Part shown: positions 54,542-63,086 of the stretch, in pieces
Layout: every line of letters starts with the position of its first letter
Position numbering within the stretch: position 1 is the first letter of the stretch
Program-made: the position numbers and the translations under genes
Notes under the pieces: generated by a model
The model's input: only the letters and a program-made list of their open reading frames with translations
Database searches by the model: none
What the model was told of the DNA's origin: nothing
Assembly (NCBI GenBank): GCA_027489355.1
Contig: JAIXZY010000003.1
Span: 99,210 to 163,209 of the forward strand
DNA length: 64,000 nucleotides
Origin: Paracoccaceae bacterium
GTDB taxonomy: Bacteria; Pseudomonadota; Alphaproteobacteria; Rhodobacterales; Rhodobacteraceae
Reading direction: 5' to 3'

Positions 54542-55407
54542 CGCGTCCCCTCGCGCAGCAAGGCGAATGCCGACCGCAGGATCTCGGCCATCCCCTCCAC
54601 CGCCGGCGAGGTCCCGCGCGGGTTCCGGCGCAGCACCACGCGGGCCGAGTCGACGATGGGGAACCCGTCCTCGGCCGTCAACTCGCGGCACCCTGGCGGG
54701 ATCGTGCTGCGCGACAGGGGGGCGATGGCCATCCCGTTCGTCACCGCCACCCGGAAGCCGCCCGCCATGTCGCAGGCCCAGGCCGCGCGCCAGTCGATCC
54801 CCTGCCGCACCAGCGACTGCTCGGCATAGTCCCGGCTCCATTCCGAGCGGAAATAGACAGCCACCGGCACCGGCCGCCGCAGGTGCTGGGCGTGCGTTAC
54901 CGAGGTCACCCAGACCGTCGGGTCGATCCCCAGCACCTCTCCCTCCTGCACATACTGCCAGTCGTAGATCACCGCGAGGTCGATCTCATCCGCCTCCAGC
55001 GCCGCGATCTGCGCCGTCGAATGGTCCACCCGGACCGAGACCTGCACCCCCTCGTGCCGCTCGTCGAACGCCGCCAGGGCCCGTGGCAGCACGGTCCCGG
55101 AATATTCGTCCGAAATCCCCACCCGCACGGGGCCGACCAGCGGCTTTTCCCGCAGCGCGATCGCCGCCTCGTCCAGCAGCGCCACCACCCGGCGCGCGTA
55201 GGGCACCAGCTGCTCGCCGCGTGGCGTCAGCACCACGCCCCGCGCCTGGCGTTCGAACAGCGGTTGGCCCAGGCTTTCCTCCAGCCGCTTCACCTGCAGG
55301 CTGACTGCCCCCTGCGTCCGGTGAAGCCGCCCCGCCGCCGCCGTGACCGATCCGCTGTCCGCTACCGCAAGGAAGCTCCGCATCAGATCGCTGTCCAGTG
55401 GCTGCAT
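54538..55407 (-). CDS. LysR family regulator divergent from DUF1127
   Basis: 289 residues. MQPLDSDLMRSFLAVADSGSVTAAAGRLHRTQGAVSLQVKRLEESLG is the winged helix-turn-helix; the rest is the periplasmic-binding-like effector domain. The arrangement LysR/DUF1127 back to back is frequent in Rhodobacterales. The regulator is translationally coupled to ogt and DUF3253. Confidence 0.93.
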   Translation of the reverse strand: MQPLDSDLMRSFLAVADSGSVTAAAGRLHRTQGAVSLQVKRLEESLGQPLFERQARGVVLTPRGEQLVPYARRVVALLDEAAIALREKPLVGPVRVGISDEYSGTVLPRALAAFDERHEGVQVSVRVDHSTAQIAALEADEIDLAVIYDWQYVQEGEVLGIDPTVWVTSVTHAQHLRRPVPVAVYFRSEWSRDYAEQSLVRQGIDWRAAWACDMAGGFRVAVTNGMAIAPLSRSTIPPGCRELTAEDGFPIVDSARVVLRRNPRGTSPAVEGMAEILRSAFALLREGTR

Positions 55408-55412
55408 CGAAA

Positions 55413-55456
55413 ACCCATGAATGCGGCTTATGGGTCCTATCAAACCTATTCGTTTG
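55413..55456. promoter_or_regulatory. Two inverted repeats between LysR and DUF1127
   Basis: ACCCAT (55413-55418) and ATGGGT (55430-55435) form a dyad with an exact T-N11-A core, the LysR-type box. CAAAC-CTATTC-GTTTG (55441-55456) follows. Both lie within 50 bases of the LysR start in the 101-base divergent promoter. Confidence 0.6.
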
Positions 55457-55508
55457 TGAAATGTCAAATGCGGTCTTACGGTCGAGCATCAGGATCAGGA
55501 GACCCGTC

Positions 55509-55724
55509 ATGTTCGCCCGCTTCATCGCCCTTCTGCAGCTGCGCCGGTCGACCGCGTTCCTGCTGGAACGTGCCGATGATCGCTTGCTGGACGACATCGG
55601 TCTGTCACGCGCCAATCTGCAGGCCCTCCATCTGGGCCTTGGGCTGACCGAAGCCCATGAGAAGCTGGCGCGATTCCGTTCGACGCCGACGCCCCGCGGT
55701 CTCCCCGTAGGCGCCTCGGCCTGA
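55509..55724 (+). CDS. DUF1127 small protein
   Basis: 71 residues: MFARFIALLQLRRSTAFLLERADDRLLDDIGLSRANLQAL is the DUF1127 domain, then a basic Pro-rich tail. AGGAG lies 7 bases before the ATG. Divergent from the LysR gene, followed by a strong terminator. Confidence 0.9.
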   Translation: MFARFIALLQLRRSTAFLLERADDRLLDDIGLSRANLQALHLGLGLTEAHEKLARFRSTPTPRGLPVGASA

Positions 55725-55726
55725 CT

Positions 55727-55756
55727 CTTCGCCGGGGGTTGCGACCCTCGGCGAAG
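55727..55756 (+). terminator. Terminator after the second DUF1127 gene
   Basis: CTTCGCCG (55727-55734) and CGGCGAAG (55749-55756), extended inside by a GGG/CCC pairing with one unpaired base on each side, followed by ATTTTTCC. A typical intrinsic terminator, 2 bases after the stop. Confidence 0.92.
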
Positions 55757-55796
55757 ATTTTTCCATGCTTCAACTCTTGAAGCTGCGGCCCGCCCG

Positions 55797-58718
55797 TCAG
55801 CCCAGTGCGTCGTTGCAGCGACGGCAGGTGCCGGGGTGCTTGTGGGTGCCCACGTCAGGCAGCACCTTCCAGCACCGGTCGCACTTCTGGCCCTTGGCGG
55901 GCTGGAACTCCACCGCCACGCCCGGCACATCGGCCAGCGCGAAGACACCCTCCGGCACGGGCTTGGTGGACAGCCAGACGCAAGAGGTGATGCAGACCTC
56001 CTCGAACGGGACCGTCTCCAGCAGCGCCATCATCTGCGGCGACACGAAGACGGTCGGCGCGGCCTCAAGGCTCGACCCGATCACCTTCGCTGTCCGCTGC
56101 ACCTCCAGCGCCCCCGTCACCACGCGGCGCGCGTCGCGGATGGTCTCCCACTTCGCCGCCAGCGCCTCATCGCGCCAGCTGGCGGGCGTCTGCGGGAAGT
56201 CCACCAGATGGACCGACGACTCCTCGCCCGGGAACCGCTCCAGCCAGACCTCTTCCATCGTGAAGACCAGGACCGGGGCGAGCCAGGTGGTCAGCCGGTG
56301 GAACAGGATATCCATCACCGTCCGGCAGGACCGCCGCGTCAGGCTGGTCTCGGGATCGCAGTACAGCGAGTCCTTGCGGATGTCGAAATAGACTGCCGAA
56401 AGGTCAGTGGTGCAGAAGGTGAAGAGCTTCTGGAACACGCCCTGGAAGTCGTACTTCGCATAGCCCTCACGCACCTCGGCATCCAGTTCCGCAAGCCGGT
56501 GCAGCACCCAGCGTTCAAGCTCCGGCATCTGCGCGGGCTCGACCCGCTCCGCCTCGCTGAACCCCGCCAGCGCGCCCAGCATGTACCGCATGGTATTCCG
56601 CAACCGGCGATAGCTGTCGGCGACCCCTTCCAGGATCTCCTTCCCGATCCGCAGGTCTACCGTGTAGTCCGACTGCGCCACCCAAAGCCGCAGGATATCC
56701 GCGCCGTATTCGCCGATCACCTCTTGCGGCGCCACGGTATTGCCGAGCGATTTGGACATCTTCATGCCCTTCTCGTCCAGGGTGAACCCGTGCGTCAGCA
56801 CCCCCCGGTACGGCGCCCGCCCCTTGGTCCCGCAGGCCTGCAGCATCGAGGAATGGAACCACCCGCGATGCTGGTCGGTGCCTTCCAGATACAGGTCCGC
56901 AAGCCCATCCGCCGCACCGTCCTCCCGGTCGCGCAGCACAAAGGCATGGGTCGAGCCGGAGTCGAACCAGACGTCCAGCACGTCATAGACCTGTTCGTAA
57001 TCCTGCGCGGGAACGATGCCGGAAAGCACGCGATCCTTGAATCCTTGCACATACCAGACATCCGCGCCCTCGGCCTCGAAGGCCGCCTTGATCCGCGCGT
57101 TCACCTCGGCGTTCTTCAGCAGGAAGTCCGCATCGGTCGGCAGCGCCCCCTTCTTCACGAAGCAGGTCAGCGGCACCCCCCAGGCCCGCTGGCGCGACAG
57201 CACCCAATCGGGCCGCGCCTCGATCATCGAGAACAGCCGGTTCCGGCCCGTCGCGGGCGTCCACTCCACCAGCTGATTGATCGAGGTCAGCGCCCGCGCC
57301 CGGATCGTCTCGCCATAGGTCGACATCCCGTCGTCGAGCTTCCGGTCGATCGCCACGAACCACTGCGGCGTGTTGCGGTAGATGACCGGGGCCTTCGACC
57401 GCCAGCTATGCGGATAGGAGTGCTTCAGCTTCCCCTTGGCAAAGAGCGCGCCGGAATAGGCCAGCTGCTTGATGACCGACACGTTCGCCGGCCCCTCCTT
57501 CCCCTCGGGCGTGATGATATGCTGCCCGCCAAACAGCGGCAGGTTCGCTCGATAGGACCCGTCCGCCTCGACGTTGTAGGTCATCGGCAGCCCGAACTTC
57601 ACGCCCAGTTGATAGTCGTCATCCCCGTGCGACGGAGCCGTATGCACGAACCCCGTCCCCGCATCGTCGGTGACATGGTCGCCGGGGAGCATGGGCACGT
57701 CATAGTCCCACTCGCCCGCACCACCCTCGACGCCCCGGAACGGGTGCGCCATGACCATGCCCTTCAGGTCGGCCGCCGACACATCGCCCAGCCGCCGAAC
57801 CATCTCCGGCCCGACGAGCTTGGCCTGCGCGAACACGCCCTCAGCCAGCTTGTCCGCCACGATCACACGATGCCCGATGGTGGCTTGGCTCTCCTCCGGC
57901 CGGCCAATGACCTCGTACAGCCCGTAGGAGATCTCTGGCCCGAAAGCCACCGCCCGGTTCTGCGGGATCGTCCAGGGGGTCGTCGTCCAGATCACCACAT
58001 CCGTAGGCGTCCTGGTGAACAGCGCATCCCCGTGGATCACCCTGAACCGCACCCAAACCTGATGGCTCGTATGGTCGTGATACTCCACCTCCGCCTCGGC
58101 CAGCGCGGTCTTCTCGACCGGAGACCACATCACCGGCTTCGACCCCTGGTAGAGCGACCCGTTCATGAGAAACTTCATGAACTCATCCGCGATCACCGCC
58201 TCGGCGTGGAAGTCCATCGTCAGGTACGGACGGTCCCATTTTCCCGTCACCCCAAGCCGCTTGAACTCCTCGCGCTGGACGTCGATCCAGCCCTCGGCGA
58301 ACTTCCGGCACTCCTGCCGGAAGGCGACCGTGTCCACGTCGTCCTTGTTCAGACCCTTGGCGCGGTACTGCTCCTCGATCTTCCACTCGATCGGCAAGCC
58401 ATGACAGTCCCAGCCCGGCACATACCGGGCATCCCGGCCCATCATCTGCTGGGACCGCACCACCATGTCCTTCAACACCTTGTTCAGCGCGTGCCCGATG
58501 TGCAGATGCCCGTTGGCATAGGGGGGGCCGTCGTGCAGCACGAAGGGCGCCCGCCCCGCCGCCCTGGACCGCAGCCGGTCATAGACCCCGATCCGCTCCC
58601 ACCGCGCCAGCCATTCCGGCTCGCGCTGGGGCAGGCCCGCCCGCATCGGGAAGGCAGTCTCGGGCAGGAAGACGGTGTCACGGTAATCGACGGAAGGAGC
58701 GGCGGTATCGGCGCACAT
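55797..58718 (-). CDS. ileS: Isoleucyl-tRNA synthetase
   Basis: 973 residues. PYANGHLHIGHALNK (HIGH) and MKMSKSLGN (KMSKS) form the class I site; the editing domain contains WTTTPWTIPQNRAVA; the C-terminus has a zinc finger CDRCWKV ... CRRC. It charges tRNA(Ile), while tilS at 30641 prepares one tRNA(Ile) species. The start was chosen at MCADTAAPSVDYRDTVFLPETAFPM. Confidence 0.97.
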   Translation of the reverse strand: MCADTAAPSVDYRDTVFLPETAFPMRAGLPQREPEWLARWERIGVYDRLRSRAAGRAPFVLHDGPPYANGHLHIGHALNKVLKDMVVRSQQMMGRDARYVPGWDCHGLPIEWKIEEQYRAKGLNKDDVDTVAFRQECRKFAEGWIDVQREEFKRLGVTGKWDRPYLTMDFHAEAVIADEFMKFLMNGSLYQGSKPVMWSPVEKTALAEAEVEYHDHTSHQVWVRFRVIHGDALFTRTPTDVVIWTTTPWTIPQNRAVAFGPEISYGLYEVIGRPEESQATIGHRVIVADKLAEGVFAQAKLVGPEMVRRLGDVSAADLKGMVMAHPFRGVEGGAGEWDYDVPMLPGDHVTDDAGTGFVHTAPSHGDDDYQLGVKFGLPMTYNVEADGSYRANLPLFGGQHIITPEGKEGPANVSVIKQLAYSGALFAKGKLKHSYPHSWRSKAPVIYRNTPQWFVAIDRKLDDGMSTYGETIRARALTSINQLVEWTPATGRNRLFSMIEARPDWVLSRQRAWGVPLTCFVKKGALPTDADFLLKNAEVNARIKAAFEAEGADVWYVQGFKDRVLSGIVPAQDYEQVYDVLDVWFDSGSTHAFVLRDREDGAADGLADLYLEGTDQHRGWFHSSMLQACGTKGRAPYRGVLTHGFTLDEKGMKMSKSLGNTVAPQEVIGEYGADILRLWVAQSDYTVDLRIGKEILEGVADSYRRLRNTMRYMLGALAGFSEAERVEPAQMPELERWVLHRLAELDAEVREGYAKYDFQGVFQKLFTFCTTDLSAVYFDIRKDSLYCDPETSLTRRSCRTVMDILFHRLTTWLAPVLVFTMEEVWLERFPGEESSVHLVDFPQTPASWRDEALAAKWETIRDARRVVTGALEVQRTAKVIGSSLEAAPTVFVSPQMMALLETVPFEEVCITSCVWLSTKPVPEGVFALADVPGVAVEFQPAKGQKCDRCWKVLPDVGTHKHPGTCRRCNDALG

Positions 58719-59349
58719 GGGAGGGGAACCTCAATTCAGGGGCAGGTCGGTCCGGACCGGACCGGCGGCAAGACGACAAACCCGGCGGCTGACTTCAGCC
58801 CGCCGGGCAAGTAATTCGCGACCGAACGACCCACCACGTCTGCATGGGCGGCCTTATAGACAAAGGCCCCCCAAGGGTCCAGCCCGCCCGCATCTCCTTG
58901 GTCTTCCCCTCAGGGTCTGCTCCGGCCGAGCCCTGAGGGGGCCAGCCCGCAGGGCGTGAGGACGGTCCTGTGGCGGTCATTCGTGGTTCACCCGCTCAGT
59001 CCAGCGACCGATGCGCCGAAGTGTCGACCGAGATCAGGCGCTGACCGTCCCCGAACGTTCACTCCGGAGCTCTCGCCAAAATGCGATAGCACTCTTCCGA
59101 CCGCCACATCCTCGGACACGCCCAGCTGAAGCAGGCCCATTCCAAAGTTCGCCACCGGGTCGGGGGGGGGAAGCGCCGCCGCGCAGCCCCCCCGCGCGGC
59201 AAGCTTAACACCGCCCTAACAGAAATTGCCAACTTCTTGAAATCGTTTGATTCTCGGGTTTTGTCCACTGTGGACACCACCACACCCCCTTGCCCCGCCG
59301 CCGCAAATCCGGCATCCCGGGAACCAGACCCATCCCCGGAGGCCCCCCG
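58719..59349. other. 631-base gap between ileS and the small gene at 59350
   Basis: No convincing gene. It holds the ileS promoter, a perfect 10-bp inverted repeat CCCCTCAGGG (58906-58915) / CCCTGAGGGG (58931-58940), and the palindrome TGTCCAC-T-GTGGACA (59262-59276). A 55-codon minus-strand frame (58988-59155, GTG start) has protein-like composition but no support. Confidence 0.4.
59262..59276. repeat. Palindrome TGTCCAC-T-GTGGACA
   Basis: Second copy of the 15-bp palindrome seen at 38863; 73 bases before the ATG at 59350. Flanking bases TT before and C after are also shared. Confidence 0.6.
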
Positions 59350-59517
59350 ATGGACTACTCGAAATCCGGCAACCCCAAGGGCTCCCGCAGCACCCTTCGC
59401 GGCCCCGACCACGCCCAGAAGGGCGCGCCCAAATCCGTGAAGCCCCCCCGCGAGACGCCGGAACAACTCCTTGCCCGCATGAAGGCCGCCGCCGCGAAGA
59501 AGGACGACAAGGCCTGA
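59350..59517 (+). CDS. Small basic hypothetical protein
   Basis: 55 residues, MDYSKSGNPKGSRSTLRGP then a Lys/Pro-rich middle and a helix LLARMKAAAAKKDDKA. GGAGG lies eight bases before the ATG. Likely conserved in close relatives; basic character would suit nucleic-acid binding. The end overlaps the following methyltransferase. Confidence 0.6.
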   Translation: MDYSKSGNPKGSRSTLRGPDHAQKGAPKSVKPPRETPEQLLARMKAAAAKKDDKA

Positions 59518-60164
59518 CCCGCCTTTCCTCGCCCTACCTCGCCCCCGGCTTCTATGAGGACGCCATCGCCAAGGGCCGCCACCGCGACATCGTCGGCGGC
59601 CGCTGGGACGAGACGGGCCGCGTCCAGATGGCCGCCCTCCTTGGCCAGGGGATGACGCCCGAGGACCACCTCCTCGACATCGGCTGCGGGAGCCTCCGCC
59701 TCGGCCACAAGGCCGTCCCCTTCCTTCACCCCGGCCACTACTGGGGCACCGACGCCTGCCTCGCCCTGATGCGGCACGGAAGGCTCACCGAACTCCCCGA
59801 TCCCGCGCGGCTTCCCGAAGACCACCTCGTCGAGGACGCCACCTTCGCCTTCCCCGGCATCCCGGAAACGATCACGCTCGCCATCGCCTTCGGCGTCTTC
59901 ACCCACCTCCCCCACGCCGACCTCGCCACCGCCCTGACCAACCTCCGCCGCTTCCCGAACCTGCGCGCGACCCTCGTCACCGTCTTCCTCTCCGACGCCC
60001 CCACCGCCACCCGCCAACCCGACGGCGTCGTCACCCACCCCGACCGCCCGCCCTACCATCTCCCCGAAACCACAGTCGCCCAGACCGTCCGCAACGCAGG
60101 CTTCACCCCCACCCGCCTGCCCACGCTCCTCCCCCGCGGCCAGGTCCTGTGGTCAGCCACCTGA
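59514..60164 (+). CDS. SAM-dependent methyltransferase, start uncertain
   Basis: About 217 residues. LSSPYLAPGFYEDAIAKGRHRDIVGGRW precedes LLDIGCGSLRLGHKAVPFLHPGHYWGTD (motif I) and LAIAFGVFTHLPHADL. No ATG/GTG/TTG fits well; a CTG overlapping the TGA of the small gene (CTGA) would give coupled translation. Substrate unknown. Confidence 0.7.
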   Translation: MTRLSSPYLAPGFYEDAIAKGRHRDIVGGRWDETGRVQMAALLGQGMTPEDHLLDIGCGSLRLGHKAVPFLHPGHYWGTDACLALMRHGRLTELPDPARLPEDHLVEDATFAFPGIPETITLAIAFGVFTHLPHADLATALTNLRRFPNLRATLVTVFLSDAPTATRQPDGVVTHPDRPPYHLPETTVAQTVRNAGFTPTRLPTLLPRGQVLWSAT

Positions 60165-60228
60165 CGGCTTTCCCCACCTTGCGCGCCGCCCCCCGCACCC
60201 CCACACTCCCTGAAAAGGAGCACTCCCC

Positions 60229-61410
60229 ATGCGCACCCTGGCCATCGCCCTTCTCCTCGCCACGCCCCTCTCGGCCGAGACGATCTCCGAAGAAATCGCC
60301 CGCACCGGCCTCCAGGCCACCGAAACCCGCCTCGCCGCCCTGCCCTCACCCACCAACGAAGAGCTCTTCGCCCTCGCCGGCCTCCGCTTCCTCGGCGGCG
60401 TCGAACAGGCCCTGCAACTCCGCTGGAAAACGGGCGTAAAAGCCGACTGGTCGGAGCTTCCGATCCTCCGCCTCCCCATCCCGGAAAACCCGAACGCCAT
60501 CCCCTTCCAGGCCGCCGACTTCACCGCGCTGATCCGCAACCTCGACGCGGACATGGACGCCTCCCGCGCGGCCCTGAGCCAACTCGGCGACAAGCCCTTC
60601 TCCCTCCCGATCCGCGTCGCCGACCTCTGGTTCGACATCAACGCCAACGGCACCCGCGAGGCCGGCGAGGACTTGGCCGAAGTCACCGGCATGGCCCTCG
60701 GCGGCGGGCGCGGCATGGGCGTCGCCGTGGAAGATCCGGTCATCACCTTCGACACCGCCGACGCCGCCTGGCTCTCCGCCTACACCCACTTCCTCTCCGG
60801 CTTCGCCTCCACCGCGCTAGCCTACGACCCCGAACCCGCGATCCAGCGGGTGATCGACAGCTCCAAGGCCATCTACGCCCTCTGGGGCACCACGCCGCCC
60901 AACAACGCGATGGACATGATGTTCGGCCGCCAGGTCGACCGTGCCGCGATGGTCCTCATCGCCCTCTCCAACACCCCGGACAAGGCGCTGGCCCAGGACG
61001 CCTACACTCACTTCCTGTCGATGATTGAGGAAAACCGCCGCTTCTGGTCCCTCGTCGCGATGGAGACCGACAACACCGGCGAATGGGTCCCGAACGACAC
61101 CCAGACCTCCGGTCTCGGCCTGATGATGCCCCCAGGCACCGGCGAACGCTGGCAGGCCGTCCTCGCCGACGCCGAGAAGGCCTTGAAAGGGGAACTCCTC
61201 ATCCCCCACTGGCGCTTCGGGGCCGAGGCCGGGATCAACCTGAAGAAGGCGTTCGAGAACCCGCCCGCCGTCGACCTCGTCACCTGGATCCAGGGCGAGG
61301 GCCTGCTGCCCTACGCCGAGAAAGGCCCGCAGATGTCCGGCCAAGCCTGGCGCGACTTCGAAAGCTTCGTCCAGGGCGACGCGATGCTTTTTGCGGTGTT
61401 CCTGAATTAG
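60229..61410 (+). CDS. Secreted protein with EF-hand-like loop
   Basis: 393 residues with a signal peptide (MRTLAIALLLATPLSA). DINANGTREAGED (Asp136, Asn138, Asn140, Glu147) matches a calcium-binding EF-hand loop, with no second hand. The rest is helical and unassigned; it looks like an uncharacterised Rhodobacteraceae periplasmic protein. AAAAGGAG precedes the ATG. Tandem hairpins follow. Confidence 0.8.
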   Translation: MRTLAIALLLATPLSAETISEEIARTGLQATETRLAALPSPTNEELFALAGLRFLGGVEQALQLRWKTGVKADWSELPILRLPIPENPNAIPFQAADFTALIRNLDADMDASRAALSQLGDKPFSLPIRVADLWFDINANGTREAGEDLAEVTGMALGGGRGMGVAVEDPVITFDTADAAWLSAYTHFLSGFASTALAYDPEPAIQRVIDSSKAIYALWGTTPPNNAMDMMFGRQVDRAAMVLIALSNTPDKALAQDAYTHFLSMIEENRRFWSLVAMETDNTGEWVPNDTQTSGLGLMMPPGTGERWQAVLADAEKALKGELLIPHWRFGAEAGINLKKAFENPPAVDLVTWIQGEGLLPYAEKGPQMSGQAWRDFESFVQGDAMLFAVFLN

Positions 61411-61418
61411 GCATCGCA

Positions 61419-61465
61419 CCAGTTTTCTGCGAAAACTGGACCCTCGATTTTTCGCAGAAAAATCG
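61419..61465. terminator. Tandem AT-rich hairpins after the EF-hand-like gene
   Basis: CCAGTTTTC-TGC-GAAAACTGG (61419-61439) and CGATTTTTC-GCA-GAAAAATCG (61445-61465). The two hairpins are also inverted copies of each other (TTTTCTGCGAAAA versus TTTTCGCAGAAAA). Probably a bidirectional terminator between this gene and the convergent aminotransferase. Confidence 0.75.
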
Positions 61466-61485
61466 TGCCCCCCGGGGCAAGAAGC

Positions 61486-62814
61486 CTAAAGCGCGACACC
61501 CGCGATCACCGTCTCCAGCGTCGCCACCAGCTTGTCCGTGATCTCGTCCAGCTCTGCGTCCGTCGCGTTGAACGGCGGCGCGAGGATCACCGTATCCCCC
61601 GCCGCCCCGTCGACATGCCCGCCCGAGGGGTAACAGATCAGCCCCCGCCGAAGCCCTTCCGCCCGGATGCGCCCGTTTACCCCCAGGCTCGCGTCGAACG
61701 GAGCCTTCGTCTCCGGGTCCGCCACCAGCTCCACCCCGATGAAATACCCGCGCCCGCGCACGTCGCCGACCTGCGGCAGATGCGCCATCCGCGCCCGCAG
61801 GTCCGACCGCCAGCGCGGCCCCTTGTCCCGGATGCGCGCCAGAAGTCCCTCTTCCGACACGATCTTCTGCACCGCCACCCCGGCCGCAAGGCACGCCGTA
61901 TGCCCGGTATAGGTATGCCCCGTCAGCGGCCCGCCATGCCCTGCCGCCATCACGTCCGCGATCTCTTGCGTGTAGACCGCAGCCCCAAGCGGCAGATACC
62001 CACCGGACAACGACTTCGCCACGGTGATGATATCCGCCGTGATCCCGTCCTCCTCGGACGCCCGCCAGACCCCGGTCCGGCCCGAGCCGCACATCACCTC
62101 GTCGCAGATCACCAGCACACCATGCCGTCGGCAGACCTCGGCCACCGCCTTCGCGTATCCTTCAGGCGCAGGCAACGCGCCCCCAGCCGCGCCCACCACC
62201 GGCTCGAAGATGAACGCCGCCACCGTTTCCGGCCCCAGCCGGACGATCTCCGCCTCCAGCTCCGCCGCCAGATGCGCGACCAGCCCCTCGCGCGTCACGC
62301 CCGGGGGCAGCCGGTAGGCATTCGCCGCGCTCACCCGCCCCACGTCAGGCAAAGCCCCCGCAAAGGCCCGCTGCCGGTCCTCGAACCCCGACAGCGCCGT
62401 CGCCATCAGCGTGTTGCCATGCCAGGACCGCTTCCGCGCGATGAACTTCACCCGCTCCGGCTCGCCCCGGTCGTAGTGGTACTGCAGCGCGATCTTCACC
62501 GCGCTTTCCACCGCCTCGGACCCGCTGGTCGTATAGACCATGTCCGCCAGCCCCGTAGCCTTGCAGATGATCGCGCTCATCTCCTCCAGCGGATCGGTGG
62601 TGAAGAGATACCGGTAGCCGTAGGCCACCTTCTCCATCTGCCTGGCCACCGCCTCGTTCACCCGCGGATCGCCGTGGCCGATCGAGAACACCGCCGGCCC
62701 GCCCGAACCGTCGATGTATTGTCGCCCCTCTGCGTCCCACAGATAGACCCCCCGCCCGTGGCTGATCTTGGGCAAGGTTCCCTGGGTGATGTCGTTGGCG
62801 CTTGGGCGCGGCAT
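61486..62814 (-). CDS. Class III PLP-dependent aminotransferase
   Basis: 442 residues from MPRPSANDITQGTLPKISHGRGVYLWD; GGAGG lies five bases before this ATG, so it is preferred to MEAH at 62826. TTSGSEAVESAVKIALQYH, ICDEVMCGSGRTG and TVAKSLSGGYLPLGA (Schiff-base Lys) are the fold-type I omega-aminotransferase signatures. Substrate not determinable. The operators of sucC lie in the shared upstream gap. Confidence 0.88.
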   Translation of the reverse strand: MPRPSANDITQGTLPKISHGRGVYLWDAEGRQYIDGSGGPAVFSIGHGDPRVNEAVARQMEKVAYGYRYLFTTDPLEEMSAIICKATGLADMVYTTSGSEAVESAVKIALQYHYDRGEPERVKFIARKRSWHGNTLMATALSGFEDRQRAFAGALPDVGRVSAANAYRLPPGVTREGLVAHLAAELEAEIVRLGPETVAAFIFEPVVGAAGGALPAPEGYAKAVAEVCRRHGVLVICDEVMCGSGRTGVWRASEEDGITADIITVAKSLSGGYLPLGAAVYTQEIADVMAAGHGGPLTGHTYTGHTACLAAGVAVQKIVSEEGLLARIRDKGPRWRSDLRARMAHLPQVGDVRGRGYFIGVELVADPETKAPFDASLGVNGRIRAEGLRRGLICYPSGGHVDGAAGDTVILAPPFNATDAELDEITDKLVATLETVIAGVAL

Positions 62815-62918
62815 GTGGGCCTCCATGTTCAGCCTACAGCCTTCGCAATCCGCCCGAACCTTGTCAATCTGGCCACCGACAGGGTGATTCGCGGCCCGGA
62901 CTGGCGTTACCGCCATCA

Positions 62919-62970
62919 TGTGATCACACCTTTCGCCCTAGTGATCACACGATTGAATTCTGTGATCACA
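62919..62970. promoter_or_regulatory. Triple GTGATCAC operators upstream of sucC
   Basis: TGTGATCACA (62919-62928), AGTGATCACA (62940-62949) and TGTGATCACA (62961-62970) are spaced by exactly 21 bp. The last ends 116 bases before the sucC ATG; the first starts 105 bases from the aminotransferase ATG. The same palindrome with the same period lies before sdhC. Confidence 0.7.
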
Positions 62971-63086
62971 TCGTTCATTTTCCCGGCATTTCCCCTGCTT
63001 TACAGCCATTTGCCGTTTGGATCGGACGCGGACCCGTGCCAGAACGCCGCTGACCAAATCCCGGCCGTTGATCCAAGGGGCGCCCC

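Noticed and set aside
58988..59155. Minus-strand 55-codon frame with GTG start between ileS and the 59350 gene
   Set aside because: Composition is protein-like, but there is no ribosome site, no recognised family and no second evidence.
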